Below, one piece after another: positions 44,821-53,696 of a stretch of DNA of 64,000 nucleotides. How positions within the stretch are numbered: position 1 is the first letter of the stretch; each line of letters opens with the position of its first letter. Source of the DNA: a virus; IMG/VR virus record IMGVR_UViG_3300040801_001224, positions 62,001-126,000 of that record; one strand, written 5' to 3'. Under the pieces are notes generated by a model that saw nothing but the letters and a program-made list of their open reading frames with translations, was not told where the DNA came from and ran no database searches. Position numbers and translations under genes: made by a program.

Positions 44821-45600
44821 ATGGCTAATGAGCTATACCCACTAGAAGATCTTGAGTTCAAAAAATATGGACCTCAAGTTACAATCGGCGGCAATCCATA
44901 CGTTGTGTGGTTTTGGATGACTGATGATTTTGGCACAGGCGCAGGCTATACACCAGCCCCAAAGACGGCCTCAGGATGGTCTTACGATGACGACGATACT
45001 GAAGCAGACGCATATCAGATGGGACTATCACCAATTAAACTAGGCAGTACTGGTTACACTAATGGCACATTTGTTAAGTCAAAAGACAAGACATACGCAG
45101 TAGCAAGTGCTAACCCACTTACATTAAAAAGAAACGGCAAAGAGCCAAGCTTCGTAATGGAGCAGTTCATTGAACGAGTTCAGAAATATATTGATGATCA
45201 TCGTTTAGATGGTGAATTAACATCTTTTGAATTCAGTGAAGAAGGCGTGAAATTACCACTTAACCCTACATTAACAGAAACACTGTTAGCATATATGAAT
45301 CAAGGATTGAAGCCAGTTGAGCCACCGAAGCCAATCCGTAAGATTACAGTAAGACATTTTATGCGTAGATTCCCACAGGAAGTACGTATAGTAATTAGAT
45401 CTTCAGATAATCCTTACGTTATTGATATGTACGAGGACTTAAAGTTAGCGACATTTGTTGATTTAGATGATCCTGAACTACTCAAAGGTTTAGAAGAACT
45501 GAAGAAGCACGTTGATATTTCTGATGAAGTCATGGAGCTATTGTTAGCTGACGGCACTGAAGAAGAAGAGATGGCAGAGAAAAAGGGCGTTTTCCTCTAA
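44821..45600 (+). CDS. Fibre-cassette protein with C-terminal chaperone-like domain
   Basis: This encodes 259 residues from the ATG at 44821 behind AAAGGAG; a longer frame from 44791 lacks an RBS. Residues 1-60 (KKYGPQVTIGGNPYVVWFWM then TDD) are shared with the next gene. Residues 170-240 (KITVRHFMRRFPQEVRIVI, FVDLDDPELLKGL) carry the fibre-chaperone-like domain seen in three other genes. It seems to be a fusion of a cassette-specific head with that domain. Read-through translation is probably limited by the hairpin before the start. Confidence 0.6.
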   Translation: MANELYPLEDLEFKKYGPQVTIGGNPYVVWFWMTDDFGTGAGYTPAPKTASGWSYDDDDTEADAYQMGLSPIKLGSTGYTNGTFVKSKDKTYAVASANPLTLKRNGKEPSFVMEQFIERVQKYIDDHRLDGELTSFEFSEEGVKLPLNPTLTETLLAYMNQGLKPVEPPKPIRKITVRHFMRRFPQEVRIVIRSSDNPYVIDMYEDLKLATFVDLDDPELLKGLEELKKHVDISDEVMELLLADGTEEEEMAEKKGVFL

Positions 45601-45651
45601 TTAAGAGGCTAACAAAAAACACAAATCCATTAATACCATAAGGAGGATATA

Positions 45652-46110
45652 ATGGCAAATGAAATACATTTTATGAGAGACTCTGAGGACAAGAAGTTTG
45701 GAGTTCAATTTAGAGTTGGCGGTCAACCATATGTAATATGGATGTGGATGACTGATGACACCGCAGACGATGCAGATAGAGATGCGGACGCATACCAAGT
45801 ACAGGTTTCACCAATCGTATTGAAAGGTAATGTGTACACAAACGGTAGTGCGGTTAAAACTGAAGACGGAACATTGGTCTTACAAGCAATTAATAAATGG
45901 CGAGTCGATAATCAGTTCGACGGCAGTGTAATTAAACTATACGAATCTTTCTTAGAGAAAGTTAACAAATTTATTAAAGAAAACACAAAGGAGGATGACG
46001 TGCCAGCAGACGTAGCCGGGTTTCCCGTGGATGGTACGATTACTGAACAACTTATTTGGTTGGTTCAGAAAGGTACTAAGATAGAGAACGGCGAAGTTAA
46101 GCGCAAGTAA
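45652..46110 (+). CDS. Fibre-cassette protein, short paralog
   Basis: This encodes 152 residues. The N-terminal 60 residues (KKFGVQFRVGGQPYVIWMWM then TDD) match the upstream protein, but the chaperone-like C-terminal domain is absent. AGGAGG precedes the start. The rest is helical and charged (YESFLEKVNKFIKENTKEDD). The function is unknown; duplication of the N-terminal module is evident. Confidence 0.6.
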   Translation: MANEIHFMRDSEDKKFGVQFRVGGQPYVIWMWMTDDTADDADRDADAYQVQVSPIVLKGNVYTNGSAVKTEDGTLVLQAINKWRVDNQFDGSVIKLYESFLEKVNKFIKENTKEDDVPADVAGFPVDGTITEQLIWLVQKGTKIENGEVKRK

Positions 46111-46140
46111 GCCGTAATCTCTAACTCTCTAATGAAAATT

Positions 46141-46169
46141 AGGCGACTATCTATGAGTCGCCTTTTTTA
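46141..46169 (+). terminator. Intrinsic terminator
   Basis: An AGGCGACT / AGTCGCCT stem with a seven-base loop and a T run. Confidence 0.85.
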
Positions 46170-46181
46170 TGTCAGAAATGT

Positions 46182-46189
46182 GATAAATA
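46182..46189 (+). promoter_or_regulatory. Late promoter (GATAAATA)
   Basis: 28 bases before the S74 fibre gene, directly after a terminator. Confidence 0.65.
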
Positions 46190-46216
46190 AAGTAAATATT
46201 GGAGATACTAAAAACA

Positions 46217-49087
46217 ATGGCTGTACAGTATATTAATGTAGAAGGCATAAGCAACGCTACAAATACATTCCAGATTGGTGAGAATGGTGTTAAAATATTC
46301 CAGGGTAACGCTACGCCAACAGGCATGAATGCCAATGACGTTTGGATTAACACTAACGATGGTTCGATTAAATCATACAGTGGTTCATCATGGGATAACT
46401 TATCATTCGACAACCTTCGTATATCTGGAAATACTATTTCATCAGTGTCAGGCAGTATAGAAATAACGCCTGCTCTGGGTCAAGACGTTACAGTCAATGG
46501 GACACCAGTTTTAACGTCAGGCGCATCAAGCACAGACGACCTAACCGAAGGATCTAATTTATTCTTTACAGATGCCAGAGCAAGAAACGCAATCAGTTTA
46601 ACCACAAGTAATACAGGTGGTCTAAGCTCATTATCATTATCATATAACCCAACAACTGGACAATTTGATTTCGTAGGCCCAACGACAATTAACTTAGGTA
46701 CTGAAACAACTGGTGATTACCTATCATTTGTGACACAAGGTGATGGAATCACTGTTACTGGTACTCCTGGCGAAGGCGCATCACCAACTGTGGCAGTTAA
46801 TAATACAGTAGTCAGAACAACTGGTGCTCAGAGCATCGCAGGCACAAAAACATTTACTGATACAATTGATGGTGATATTACAGGTAACGCAGTCACGTCG
46901 GATGCGTGGTCAACAGCAAGAACGATAACCCTAACAGGCGCCGTGTCAGGTAGCACGTCAATAGATGGTTCAGGCAACGCGACAATCGCTACTACAGCGG
47001 GCGCATCAACAACACCTGCGATACTTTCAAATGGAACAGCACCGTCACTGAATGCTGGAATCACTGACGTAGAGATTCGCACTTTAATAGACGCACAACA
47101 GGCTGGCACGTACAACACAGTGATTGGTACTGATGTTGATTTAGATTTCACCGGCGCCAACATACTAGGGTCGATTGAACTGACTGACGGTGTGGTAACA
47201 GCATACTCAACCCGCACGTTATCTCCAGCAGATATTGGCGCACAGCCGGCAGGAACGTATAATACTATAATCGGTACTGATGTTGATTTAGATTTCACAG
47301 GTGCTAATGTGTTAGGATCGATTGATTTAACTGATGGCGTCGTAACAGCATATTCGAATCGCACATTAACGCCAAGCGATATTGGCGCACCACAGACTGA
47401 TGGTACAGGAGCAACAGGCACGTGGCCAATCAGCATAACGGGTAATGCGGCAACTGCTTCGGCTACGGCGCAAGCAACAGTGGCAGATCGTTGGACAACT
47501 GCCAGAACAATTACACTAACAGGTGATGTATTAGGTTCTGTGTCAATTGATGGTTCAGGAAACGTATCGTTAGCAACGACATTTTCAGGCGGTGGCAACT
47601 ATATCCACCCAACGTTTGATGGCGATGACATTAATATTGATACTACGCCGTTAACTGGCGCTACAGTCATTAGTGATTTAGACATTAATATTACAACAAA
47701 TAATGAAGGCCACGTAACCGACGCCAATGGCACTGTCTCAACACGTAACCTAACACCGGCAGATATTGGCGCACCAAGCACGACGGGTACTGGCGCAACA
47801 GGCACATGGCCTATTAGCATAACAGGTAATGCGGCAACAGCAACTACCGCATCGTCTGCGACAACTGCCACAAGCGCAACCACCGCAAATACAGCAACTA
47901 CCGCCAACAGATGGACTACAAGCAGAACATTAACTCTTGCTGGTGACATAACTGGTAGTGTGTCATTTGATGGGTCAAGCAATGTTACACTTAACACCAA
48001 CTTAGCAACTGTTGGTTATACCCACCCAACATTCACTGGCGATGATATTGACATCGACACTGGTGTCTTAGCTGGCGCCACTGTTATTAGTGATTTAGAC
48101 TTCAACATTACAACAAACACTGAAGGCCATGTTGTTGACGCAAACGGAACAGTATCTACGAGAAACTTAGTGCCATCAGACATAGGCGCACCGAGTACAA
48201 CAGGTGTTGGCGCTACAGGCACGTGGGGTATTAATGTCACAGGTACTGCGGCTTCAGCTACTACTGCGAGTCAACTAAGTAACGCAAGGACAATTAGTTT
48301 AACTGGTGATGTAACTGGTTCAACATCATTTAACGGTACTGCTAATGTTAGTATTGCGGCAACGGTAGCAAATGATAGTCACACTCATACATTTGATAAC
48401 TTAACTAGTAAAACTTTAGGAACAGGAAACTATTCTACAAATGGCTATTTCCAGGCCGGCAGAGGCTCTGGCAGTGTAGCAATGACGGTTAATGATGGTT
48501 CTGGCAATGCCAATGTTACCTTCAATCATATAGCTGGCACACCAGATGCCACTGGTAGCGCAGGCAGAATAGTATGTAACGTAGATTCACCAACTGCCGG
48601 AATGTTATTCCAGTTGGCCAACAATGCTACATCGGGCGTTGGTGTTGCTACACCTAACTCGTTTGGAATGACAACTTCCACCGTTACGTCGTATGTTGAC
48701 TTTGCCGTACAGGGAAGTGCTACAGTCACAGGCACAATGACGGCCAGTTCATATAATACTAGCTCGGATATGACCAAGAAAGAAAACGTGGAAGAATTCA
48801 TGTCATCAGATAATGAAATACAAGCATACACGTATAATTTCATAGATGATAAAGAAAAGCGAATTCATGTTGGTTATATTGCTCAGGATGTACAGAATAG
48901 TAGTTTAGACTTCACCGTGTCCACTGACACTGAAGGGAAGTTAGCATTAGACTACACTAGTATTCACACTGCTAAAATAGCAAAATTAGAGCAAGAAGTA
49001 GAAGACTTAAAACAAATTTCTAAAAACCAAGCAGAACAAATAGAAAGACTGTTTGATATAATCGATAGGTACATGGATGGCCTATAA
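46217..49087 (+). CDS. Tail fibre with C-terminal S74 intramolecular chaperone
   Basis: This encodes 956 residues from the ATG at 46217; a TTG at 46199 is upstream. The shaft has repeated segments (for example YNTVIGTDVDLDFTGAN twice and GATGTWPISITGNAATA three times) typical of trimeric beta-helical fibres. The C-terminal 110 residues are a peptidase S74 domain: NTSSDMTKKENVEEF with the self-cleavage Ser-Asp, VGYIAQDVQ, then DYTSIHTAKIAKLEQEVEDL forming the terminal coiled coil. S74 domains trimerise the fibre and then cut themselves off. Confidence 0.85.
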   Translation: MAVQYINVEGISNATNTFQIGENGVKIFQGNATPTGMNANDVWINTNDGSIKSYSGSSWDNLSFDNLRISGNTISSVSGSIEITPALGQDVTVNGTPVLTSGASSTDDLTEGSNLFFTDARARNAISLTTSNTGGLSSLSLSYNPTTGQFDFVGPTTINLGTETTGDYLSFVTQGDGITVTGTPGEGASPTVAVNNTVVRTTGAQSIAGTKTFTDTIDGDITGNAVTSDAWSTARTITLTGAVSGSTSIDGSGNATIATTAGASTTPAILSNGTAPSLNAGITDVEIRTLIDAQQAGTYNTVIGTDVDLDFTGANILGSIELTDGVVTAYSTRTLSPADIGAQPAGTYNTIIGTDVDLDFTGANVLGSIDLTDGVVTAYSNRTLTPSDIGAPQTDGTGATGTWPISITGNAATASATAQATVADRWTTARTITLTGDVLGSVSIDGSGNVSLATTFSGGGNYIHPTFDGDDINIDTTPLTGATVISDLDINITTNNEGHVTDANGTVSTRNLTPADIGAPSTTGTGATGTWPISITGNAATATTASSATTATSATTANTATTANRWTTSRTLTLAGDITGSVSFDGSSNVTLNTNLATVGYTHPTFTGDDIDIDTGVLAGATVISDLDFNITTNTEGHVVDANGTVSTRNLVPSDIGAPSTTGVGATGTWGINVTGTAASATTASQLSNARTISLTGDVTGSTSFNGTANVSIAATVANDSHTHTFDNLTSKTLGTGNYSTNGYFQAGRGSGSVAMTVNDGSGNANVTFNHIAGTPDATGSAGRIVCNVDSPTAGMLFQLANNATSGVGVATPNSFGMTTSTVTSYVDFAVQGSATVTGTMTASSYNTSSDMTKKENVEEFMSSDNEIQAYTYNFIDDKEKRIHVGYIAQDVQNSSLDFTVSTDTEGKLALDYTSIHTAKIAKLEQEVEDLKQISKNQAEQIERLFDIIDRYMDGL

Positions 49088-49824
49088 TGTCAGATTTTAA
49101 AAACAATGGTGTTGATTTAGATAGCCTATTTGAGTTGGGAGACACAGGAGCTCCTGCGACAGGATACTTGAATAATGGCCAAAACCTAGCGGATCGTTAC
49201 CAGGCCCTCGCTCGCGATCAGCAAATCCCAGATATTGATTATGAAAATAACGGCACAAATTTGTCACAAATTTTCATGGGCAATGCTGGGCAATACACGC
49301 TAACAAATAATAGACTTAATATTACAAGAACTATACCGTGGAACGGAAATATTGATGCGAGATTTACGGTGACGTTTTCTAATGTCACCGCCCGAACTAA
49401 CTTTTTTACGTTTGGTGGTAGAATTAAGATAAGTGGTTCACGAACAGGTGGCTCAAGCACACCTAAAAATACAGATTGGTCAAATATTTTGGCCGCAATG
49501 GGTACAATAGAATTAGGAAAAACGGCAACATACACTGGAACAAGTCAGACCAGCACTGTCGGATCTGATGACCTAACGGGTACTGATCAGGTGATCTATA
49601 ATGGATCAAATACTGGATCAGGTGTGTACGCTGAGAATGATCTAATAGTGTATGCCAGATCAACAAGTTCAAACGTAGTTGATTTCCGCATATTGTTGAG
49701 AGACCAAGACATAGGCGATCCAACAGTTGATGAAAATGTTGACGGAACATTAACGTTTGATGTAGACGAAAGACGCCATCCCACACAGAGCGCACCGACA
49801 TACACACTGACGAACGCATTATAA
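49087..49824 (+). CDS. Fibre-associated structural protein
   Basis: This encodes 245 residues. Two copies of a short motif, NNGQNLADRYQAL and NNGTNLSQIF, near residues 30 and 55 are probable virion-docking sequences shared by some phage structural proteins. The remaining part is a beta-rich domain (ARFTVTFSNVTARTNFFTFG). It is coupled to the S74 fibre gene (ATG overlaps the stop). It ends the adhesin region. Confidence 0.6.
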   Translation: MSDFKNNGVDLDSLFELGDTGAPATGYLNNGQNLADRYQALARDQQIPDIDYENNGTNLSQIFMGNAGQYTLTNNRLNITRTIPWNGNIDARFTVTFSNVTARTNFFTFGGRIKISGSRTGGSSTPKNTDWSNILAAMGTIELGKTATYTGTSQTSTVGSDDLTGTDQVIYNGSNTGSGVYAENDLIVYARSTSSNVVDFRILLRDQDIGDPTVDENVDGTLTFDVDERRHPTQSAPTYTLTNAL

Positions 49825-49827
49825 ATA
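49820..49827 (+). promoter_or_regulatory. Late promoter (TATAAATA)
   Basis: Overlaps the stop of the previous gene and lies five bases before the sigma70 promoter at 49832, so the GGDEF-EAL unit may be read both early and late. Confidence 0.5.
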
Positions 49828-49831
49828 AAGG

Positions 49832-49860
49832 TTGACAATGCCACTATTATATAGTATACT
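49832..49860 (+). promoter_or_regulatory. Sigma70 early promoter
   Basis: TTGACA (49832-49837), 17 bases, TATACT (49855-49860). Confidence 0.8.
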
Positions 49861-49920
49861 GAGTAGGATTGTGTGGTTCTAAGCCAGATAGTCCTATGCT
49901 TGTCTTAAGGAGGACAGTTG

Positions 49921-50055
49921 ATGTTGTATAAGAGTGATTATGTTTCTGAAGAAGAACGTAAAGATATTGAAAAAGCGTACAGTAGCAAAAAACAGAAACG
50001 TAAGTTACAAAATACAATACCTGTAAAAGGAAATGACAGAAGAAGTCAGAATTAA
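49921..50055 (+). CDS. Small basic protein preceding GGDEF-EAL
   Basis: This encodes 44 residues (MLYKSDYVSEEERKDIEK..., then KKQKRKLQ) with an ideal AAGGAGG. It overlaps the GGDEF-EAL start by 23 bases, so it may couple translation. The family is unknown. Its strong RBS and early promoter suggest a real product. Confidence 0.6.
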   Translation: MLYKSDYVSEEERKDIEKAYSSKKQKRKLQNTIPVKGNDRRSQN

Positions 50056-52009
50056 TTTTTATAAGATTGCTCTTGTATACTGGGTAGTGTTTGCTCTATT
50101 TGAGCTTCTGATGCACAGCATTTATATGAGTGGAGCAGGCGCTTATAGCAAAGTTGCCATCGTCGAAGCGATTTTATTTATATCTGGCATTGTGCTAACA
50201 ATACTTGCCAAAAATTCTCTCAAAGACGAAAGCAAAAAGATATATGATGAGCAGTATGAGAGAAAGATCAGGGATCTAGCATCACGTTCACCAACAATGG
50301 GAAGTGACGAATATTTCTCAGTCCTAACAAAAAACATTATTGATGCTGTTGGCTGTGATTATGTTGTTATTGGACAAATAAATTATACTGATAATACTAG
50401 TAAACCATACATAACAACTAAGTCAGCTCGTGGTAGAAATAGAGAGTATCTCCAAACTGAAGTATTATTAAAGACGAGCAACTGTCAAGTAACTGTTCAG
50501 GACATTGAAGATGCTGACCTATCTAGAATATTTAAGGGCAAAAAAGGCAGACACATAAACATGCCACTAGTGTCTAGTGATAACGATATCCATGGTATCC
50601 TGTCTTGTATTTGGATCGGCCCTGATCATCCGCCCAAAACTGCCAAAAACGTACTCAAAATATTTTCGACACAGTGTCAGTCAGAACTTGAGCGATTACT
50701 TACTGAAGAAAAACTTAAATATCAGGCAACTCACGATGAGTTAACTGGCCTACCAAATCGAAACTTTGTAATGGAAAAGTTAAAAGGTATAGTTACTAAA
50801 TACAATTCGGGTGTCATAACTAATAAAACATATAACGTTTATTTTATTGACCTGGATGATTTTAAAGAAGTTAATGACGAATTTGGGCATGACGCTGGCG
50901 ACCAGTTATTAGTGGAGATATCAAGAAGATTGGAGTCATGTGTGAGGGAAGAAGACACGGTGGCAAGACTAGGAGGCGATGAGTTTGTTATTGTTGAAGC
51001 AGGATCAACGAATGTTTCTTCAATTTCGCTATCAGATAGAATTATCAATAAATTACAGCAAGCCGTAAATCTTCATGACAACGTTTCTGTTACCGTGACT
51101 GCTTCAGTCGGGCATTTATGTATTCCTGAAGATTCACAAGATGTGACTGAAATATTCAAGTATGCTGACTTTGCCATGTATTACGCTAAATCACTGGGTA
51201 AGAATGTTGGTGTTAAATTTACTCAAGAACTATTCCGTGATTGTCAGCAAGAAAAAGTTATTGAAGGAAAGCTCATTAGTGCCATTGAGAATAAAGAAAT
51301 TGACATGGCCATCCAGCCAATTGTTGATCATAATCAAAAGATAGTGAAAGGTGAGGTACTGGCAAGATGGTTCTCAGATGACATTAGTCTAACAATTGAA
51401 GATGTGATTAACATTGCTGAGAGACGTGGCCTTATCGTTGCGTTCAGTAAACACATATTTGAAAAGTCAGCTGAATACTGCTCAGAACTTAAATTCGAAC
51501 ATGGCATTTATGCTAGACTCGCTGTTAACTGCTCGCCACTACTGTTTAAGGATCCAGAGTTTGTGCCATATATTTCCAGTGTGTTTGATAAGTATAACAT
51601 AAGTCCTAAACAAATTACTCTTGAAATTACAGAGTCAGTAGCAAGTAAGCACAAGGAAATATTGCCTACTATTGTCGACTTAAAGAGTAGGGGATTTGAA
51701 CTGGCACTTGACGATTTCGGCAAGGGATATTCATCATTGAGTTTTCTAGAAACCTTGCCAATTGATGTAGTGAAACTTGATAGGGCATTGGTTACAGACG
51801 CAATTGGCAACAAGAAGAAGTCTACATTATTGAAAGCCGTAGCTGAGATTTGTAAGGTGTATGAATACAAGTTGGTTGCCGAGGGAATTGAAACTAAAAA
51901 AGACTTTGAGTTTTTGAAAAAATTGGGGTATGACTGGCTACAAGGATATTACTTTTCTAGACCGGTACCATCAGAAGAATACACAAAGTTATTGACACAG
52001 GAGAAATAA
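50033..52009 (+). CDS. Membrane GGDEF-EAL protein (cyclic-di-GMP synthesis/degradation)
   Basis: This encodes 658 residues. Two membrane helices (about 10-31 and 40-59) are followed by a GAF-like sensor region (about 80-225). The GGDEF domain starts at HDELTGLPNR (234) and has an intact GGDEF active site (314-318) with the inhibitory RxxD site (REED, 305-308) five residues before it. The EAL domain follows from about 405: EVL (441-443) in place of EAL, NCS, EITES, DDFGKGYSSL (560-569), EGIET and QGYYFSRP; the metal-binding and catalytic residues I can check are present. It can be a cyclase, a phosphodiesterase or both. It is transcribed early. Phage genes of this type are rare. Confidence 0.93.
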   Translation: MTEEVRINFYKIALVYWVVFALFELLMHSIYMSGAGAYSKVAIVEAILFISGIVLTILAKNSLKDESKKIYDEQYERKIRDLASRSPTMGSDEYFSVLTKNIIDAVGCDYVVIGQINYTDNTSKPYITTKSARGRNREYLQTEVLLKTSNCQVTVQDIEDADLSRIFKGKKGRHINMPLVSSDNDIHGILSCIWIGPDHPPKTAKNVLKIFSTQCQSELERLLTEEKLKYQATHDELTGLPNRNFVMEKLKGIVTKYNSGVITNKTYNVYFIDLDDFKEVNDEFGHDAGDQLLVEISRRLESCVREEDTVARLGGDEFVIVEAGSTNVSSISLSDRIINKLQQAVNLHDNVSVTVTASVGHLCIPEDSQDVTEIFKYADFAMYYAKSLGKNVGVKFTQELFRDCQQEKVIEGKLISAIENKEIDMAIQPIVDHNQKIVKGEVLARWFSDDISLTIEDVINIAERRGLIVAFSKHIFEKSAEYCSELKFEHGIYARLAVNCSPLLFKDPEFVPYISSVFDKYNISPKQITLEITESVASKHKEILPTIVDLKSRGFELALDDFGKGYSSLSFLETLPIDVVKLDRALVTDAIGNKKKSTLLKAVAEICKVYEYKLVAEGIETKKDFEFLKKLGYDWLQGYYFSRPVPSEEYTKLLTQEK

Positions 52010-52012
52010 AAA

Positions 52013-52378
52013 ATGGAATTTGAAAAGCCGAGTTATACTTATAACGCAACACTTTTGAAAGTTATTGATGGTGATACGATTGATGTAATGATTGATTTGG
52101 GTTGCTACACAAGCGTAAGAAAGCGTCTACGCTTCTTAGAGATTGACACTGAAGAATTGCGTGATCGTGATATTGAACGTAGAGAAGATGCGGCAGAAGC
52201 TAAAGAAAGAGTTACTAACTTATTGGAAAATGCTGATAAAATATATGTTCAAACCGTTATGGATTCAACAGGAAAATATGGGCGTCTATTAGCTTATGTT
52301 TGGTATGAAGATGAGTACGGTGTACAGAATTTAAATACTCAATTGTTGAGGGAAGGCTTCCAGAAGAAACCTAGATAA
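52013..52378 (+). CDS. Staphylococcal-nuclease-like (SNase) protein
   Basis: This encodes 121 residues, nearly all one SNase domain: ATLLKVIDGDTIDV (metal-binding D19, D21), KRLRFLEIDTEELRD, then KYGRLLAYVWY and NLNTQLLREGF. The catalytic Arg/Glu/Arg pattern appears present. No signal peptide is visible, so it works in the cytoplasm, perhaps on host DNA or RNA. It starts four bases after the GGDEF-EAL stop in the same operon. Confidence 0.85.
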   Translation: MEFEKPSYTYNATLLKVIDGDTIDVMIDLGCYTSVRKRLRFLEIDTEELRDRDIERREDAAEAKERVTNLLENADKIYVQTVMDSTGKYGRLLAYVWYEDEYGVQNLNTQLLREGFQKKPR

Positions 52379-52403
52379 AAAAAGCGGCTAAAGCCGCTTT
52401 TTT
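52377..52403. terminator. Bidirectional terminator
   Basis: GCGGC TAAA GCCGC flanked by seven As and six Ts; serves the SNase gene and the convergent gene at 52428. Confidence 0.9.
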
Positions 52404-52427
52404 CATGTTTCAAAGTTTGATCACTTA

Positions 52428-52817
52428 TTAAGCGTCAACGTCAGTGTCATCACCTAAATCTGCATCTACTGAATCAGTAGCTGAATCAGCTTCTTTTGTA
52501 ATGTCACTCCATACGTAAAAACCACCAGCGAAACCGTATACACGGTGTGCCGTAATTTTACGTGCGTAGTCTGCTCCACCGTTAATTGCAATGCTCATTT
52601 CGCCTGGTGCCGCCGGAGCGCCATCAACTAATTTGCATACCAATGTAGTTAAGCCGGTAGCCGCATCAGCCACCTCAAACTTGCGGTTCGAACGTTGACG
52701 AACAATGTAACATGCTTCAGCCGCAATCCCGCCTTCAAACCATGCGGAACCAGTGATCTGAAATCCATCGCCACCTGCGTCAGGTCCGAAATACTTAGAA
52801 TCAATCGGTCTACCCAT
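52428..52817 (-). CDS. Probable virion protein
   Basis: This encodes 129 residues starting MGRPIDSKYFGPDAGGDGF, compact and beta-rich with a negatively charged end (DSVDADLGDDTDVDA). TAGGAGA precedes the ATG and a late promoter lies 34 bases upstream. Similar MGRP-type small proteins occur near structural genes of T4-like marine phages. The function is unknown. Confidence 0.6.
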   Translation of the reverse strand: MGRPIDSKYFGPDAGGDGFQITGSAWFEGGIAAEACYIVRQRSNRKFEVADAATGLTTLVCKLVDGAPAAPGEMSIAINGGADYARKITAHRVYGFAGGFYVWSDITKEADSATDSVDADLGDDTDVDA

Positions 52818-52850
52818 TTTTAAATTCTCCTATATAAATGGTTGTACCGA

Positions 52851-52858
52851 TATTTATC
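52851..52858 (-). promoter_or_regulatory. Late promoter (GATAAATA), minus strand of a divergent pair
   Basis: Upstream of the gene starting at 52817. Confidence 0.65.
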
Positions 52859-52878
52859 ACAATCATACAGAAAAAATA

Positions 52879-52886
52879 GATAAATA
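52879..52886 (+). promoter_or_regulatory. Late promoter (GATAAATA), plus strand of a divergent pair
   Basis: Ends seven bases before the ATG at 52894, so the transcript would be almost leaderless. Confidence 0.6.
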
Positions 52887-52893
52887 TAGGACT

Positions 52894-53190
52894 ATGGAAA
52901 AAATAAATTATACACCGGATATTAACGCAATTGTGTCTATCCCTGAGATAGCAGAAGCTTTAGGTACCGCAGTATCAGTATTAGATGTTTGGTTCCCTCA
53001 CGTATCAAAGAATATAGTCTTACGATGGGGCAAGCCAGAATTCGCTGAATACTATGGCACCCTTGTTCAGACAACACGCCCTCACAGGCAAGGATTCCCT
53101 TTTGATGCCCTAAATGAAATAAGCATCATAGCAGACGTCCATAATGAACTATTCCCACAATACAAATCAGACCTAAGAATATTCATGTAG
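52894..53190 (+). CDS. Hypothetical protein
   Basis: This encodes 98 residues (MEKINYTPDINAIVSIPEIA). There is no recognised motif. The ATG is about two bases from the predicted late transcription start and no RBS precedes it beyond TAGGAC, so it may be translated as a leaderless message. Confidence 0.55.
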   Translation: MEKINYTPDINAIVSIPEIAEALGTAVSVLDVWFPHVSKNIVLRWGKPEFAEYYGTLVQTTRPHRQGFPFDALNEISIIADVHNELFPQYKSDLRIFM

Positions 53191-53261
53191 GTGTTATAGT
53201 CAGGTATAACACCCTGTTACATTTTCTTCACTTTTCGTTACACTCTATTAATATTTTAATC

Positions 53262-53269
53262 TATAAATA
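53262..53269 (+). promoter_or_regulatory. Late promoter (TATAAATA)
   Basis: Exact consensus, 25 bases before the small membrane gene at 53295. Confidence 0.6.
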
Positions 53270-53294
53270 TTAGTATAGAACAAGGAGAAGTGTG

Positions 53295-53438
53295 ATGTCT
53301 ATTCTATTAATTATATTTGTTTCAATGCTGTTAGCTTGGAACTATTTTGAGCAACCAGAATGGTGTAGATCGTTTTGGGAGTGGATTTCTAACGTCTGGA
53401 ATAGTCCGGAAAAAGAAAAAGAAGTGGAGGAAAAATAA
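53295..53438 (+). CDS. Small single-span membrane protein
   Basis: This encodes 47 residues (MSILLIIFVSMLLAWNYFEQ...) with one N-terminal membrane helix, several tryptophans and a charged C-terminus (PEKEKEVEEK). AAGGAGA is well placed. Its stop overlaps the next start (TAATG). This pair could be lysis-related or envelope-modifying; no family is recognised. Confidence 0.6.
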   Translation: MSILLIIFVSMLLAWNYFEQPEWCRSFWEWISNVWNSPEKEKEVEEK

Positions 53439-53602
53439 TGGGTATTGTAATAGCAACAGGTCTAAGCATAGCGGCAATTATTGCGGCACGTAGACATAAA
53501 AATAGTGATCCGGGCACCGGTAAAGTGGTAGCAGGATTTGGTATATTTTTACTATTAGTTGCCATAGGCAACGCAGGCCATCAAACATGGCACATTTGTT
53601 AA
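53438..53602 (+). CDS. Small two-span membrane protein
   Basis: This encodes 54 residues (MGIVIATGLSIAAIIAARRH..., then VVAGFGIFLLLVAIG) with two hydrophobic helices and a short loop. AGTGGAGG precedes the start. It is coupled to the preceding membrane protein. A holin-like role is possible from size and shape but unproven. Confidence 0.6.
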   Translation: MGIVIATGLSIAAIIAARRHKNSDPGTGKVVAGFGIFLLLVAIGNAGHQTWHIC

Positions 53603-53631
53603 CTAAATAGTTCTGTTAACCCATATACTGG

Positions 53632-53660
53632 TTGACAGGACCACTTTCTTCCTGTATAAT
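53632..53660 (+). promoter_or_regulatory. Consensus sigma70 early promoter
   Basis: TTGACA (53632-53637), 17 bases, TATAAT (53655-53660), ahead of rIIA. Confidence 0.85.
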
Positions 53661-53696
53661 GATGTTATTAAGTTAACAAATGCAGGAAGGAAGTTT

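Noticed and set aside
46828-48240. Several minus-strand frames under the S74 fibre gene
   Set aside because: Shadows of a repetitive Thr/Gly/Ala coding sequence; no RBS or family similarity.
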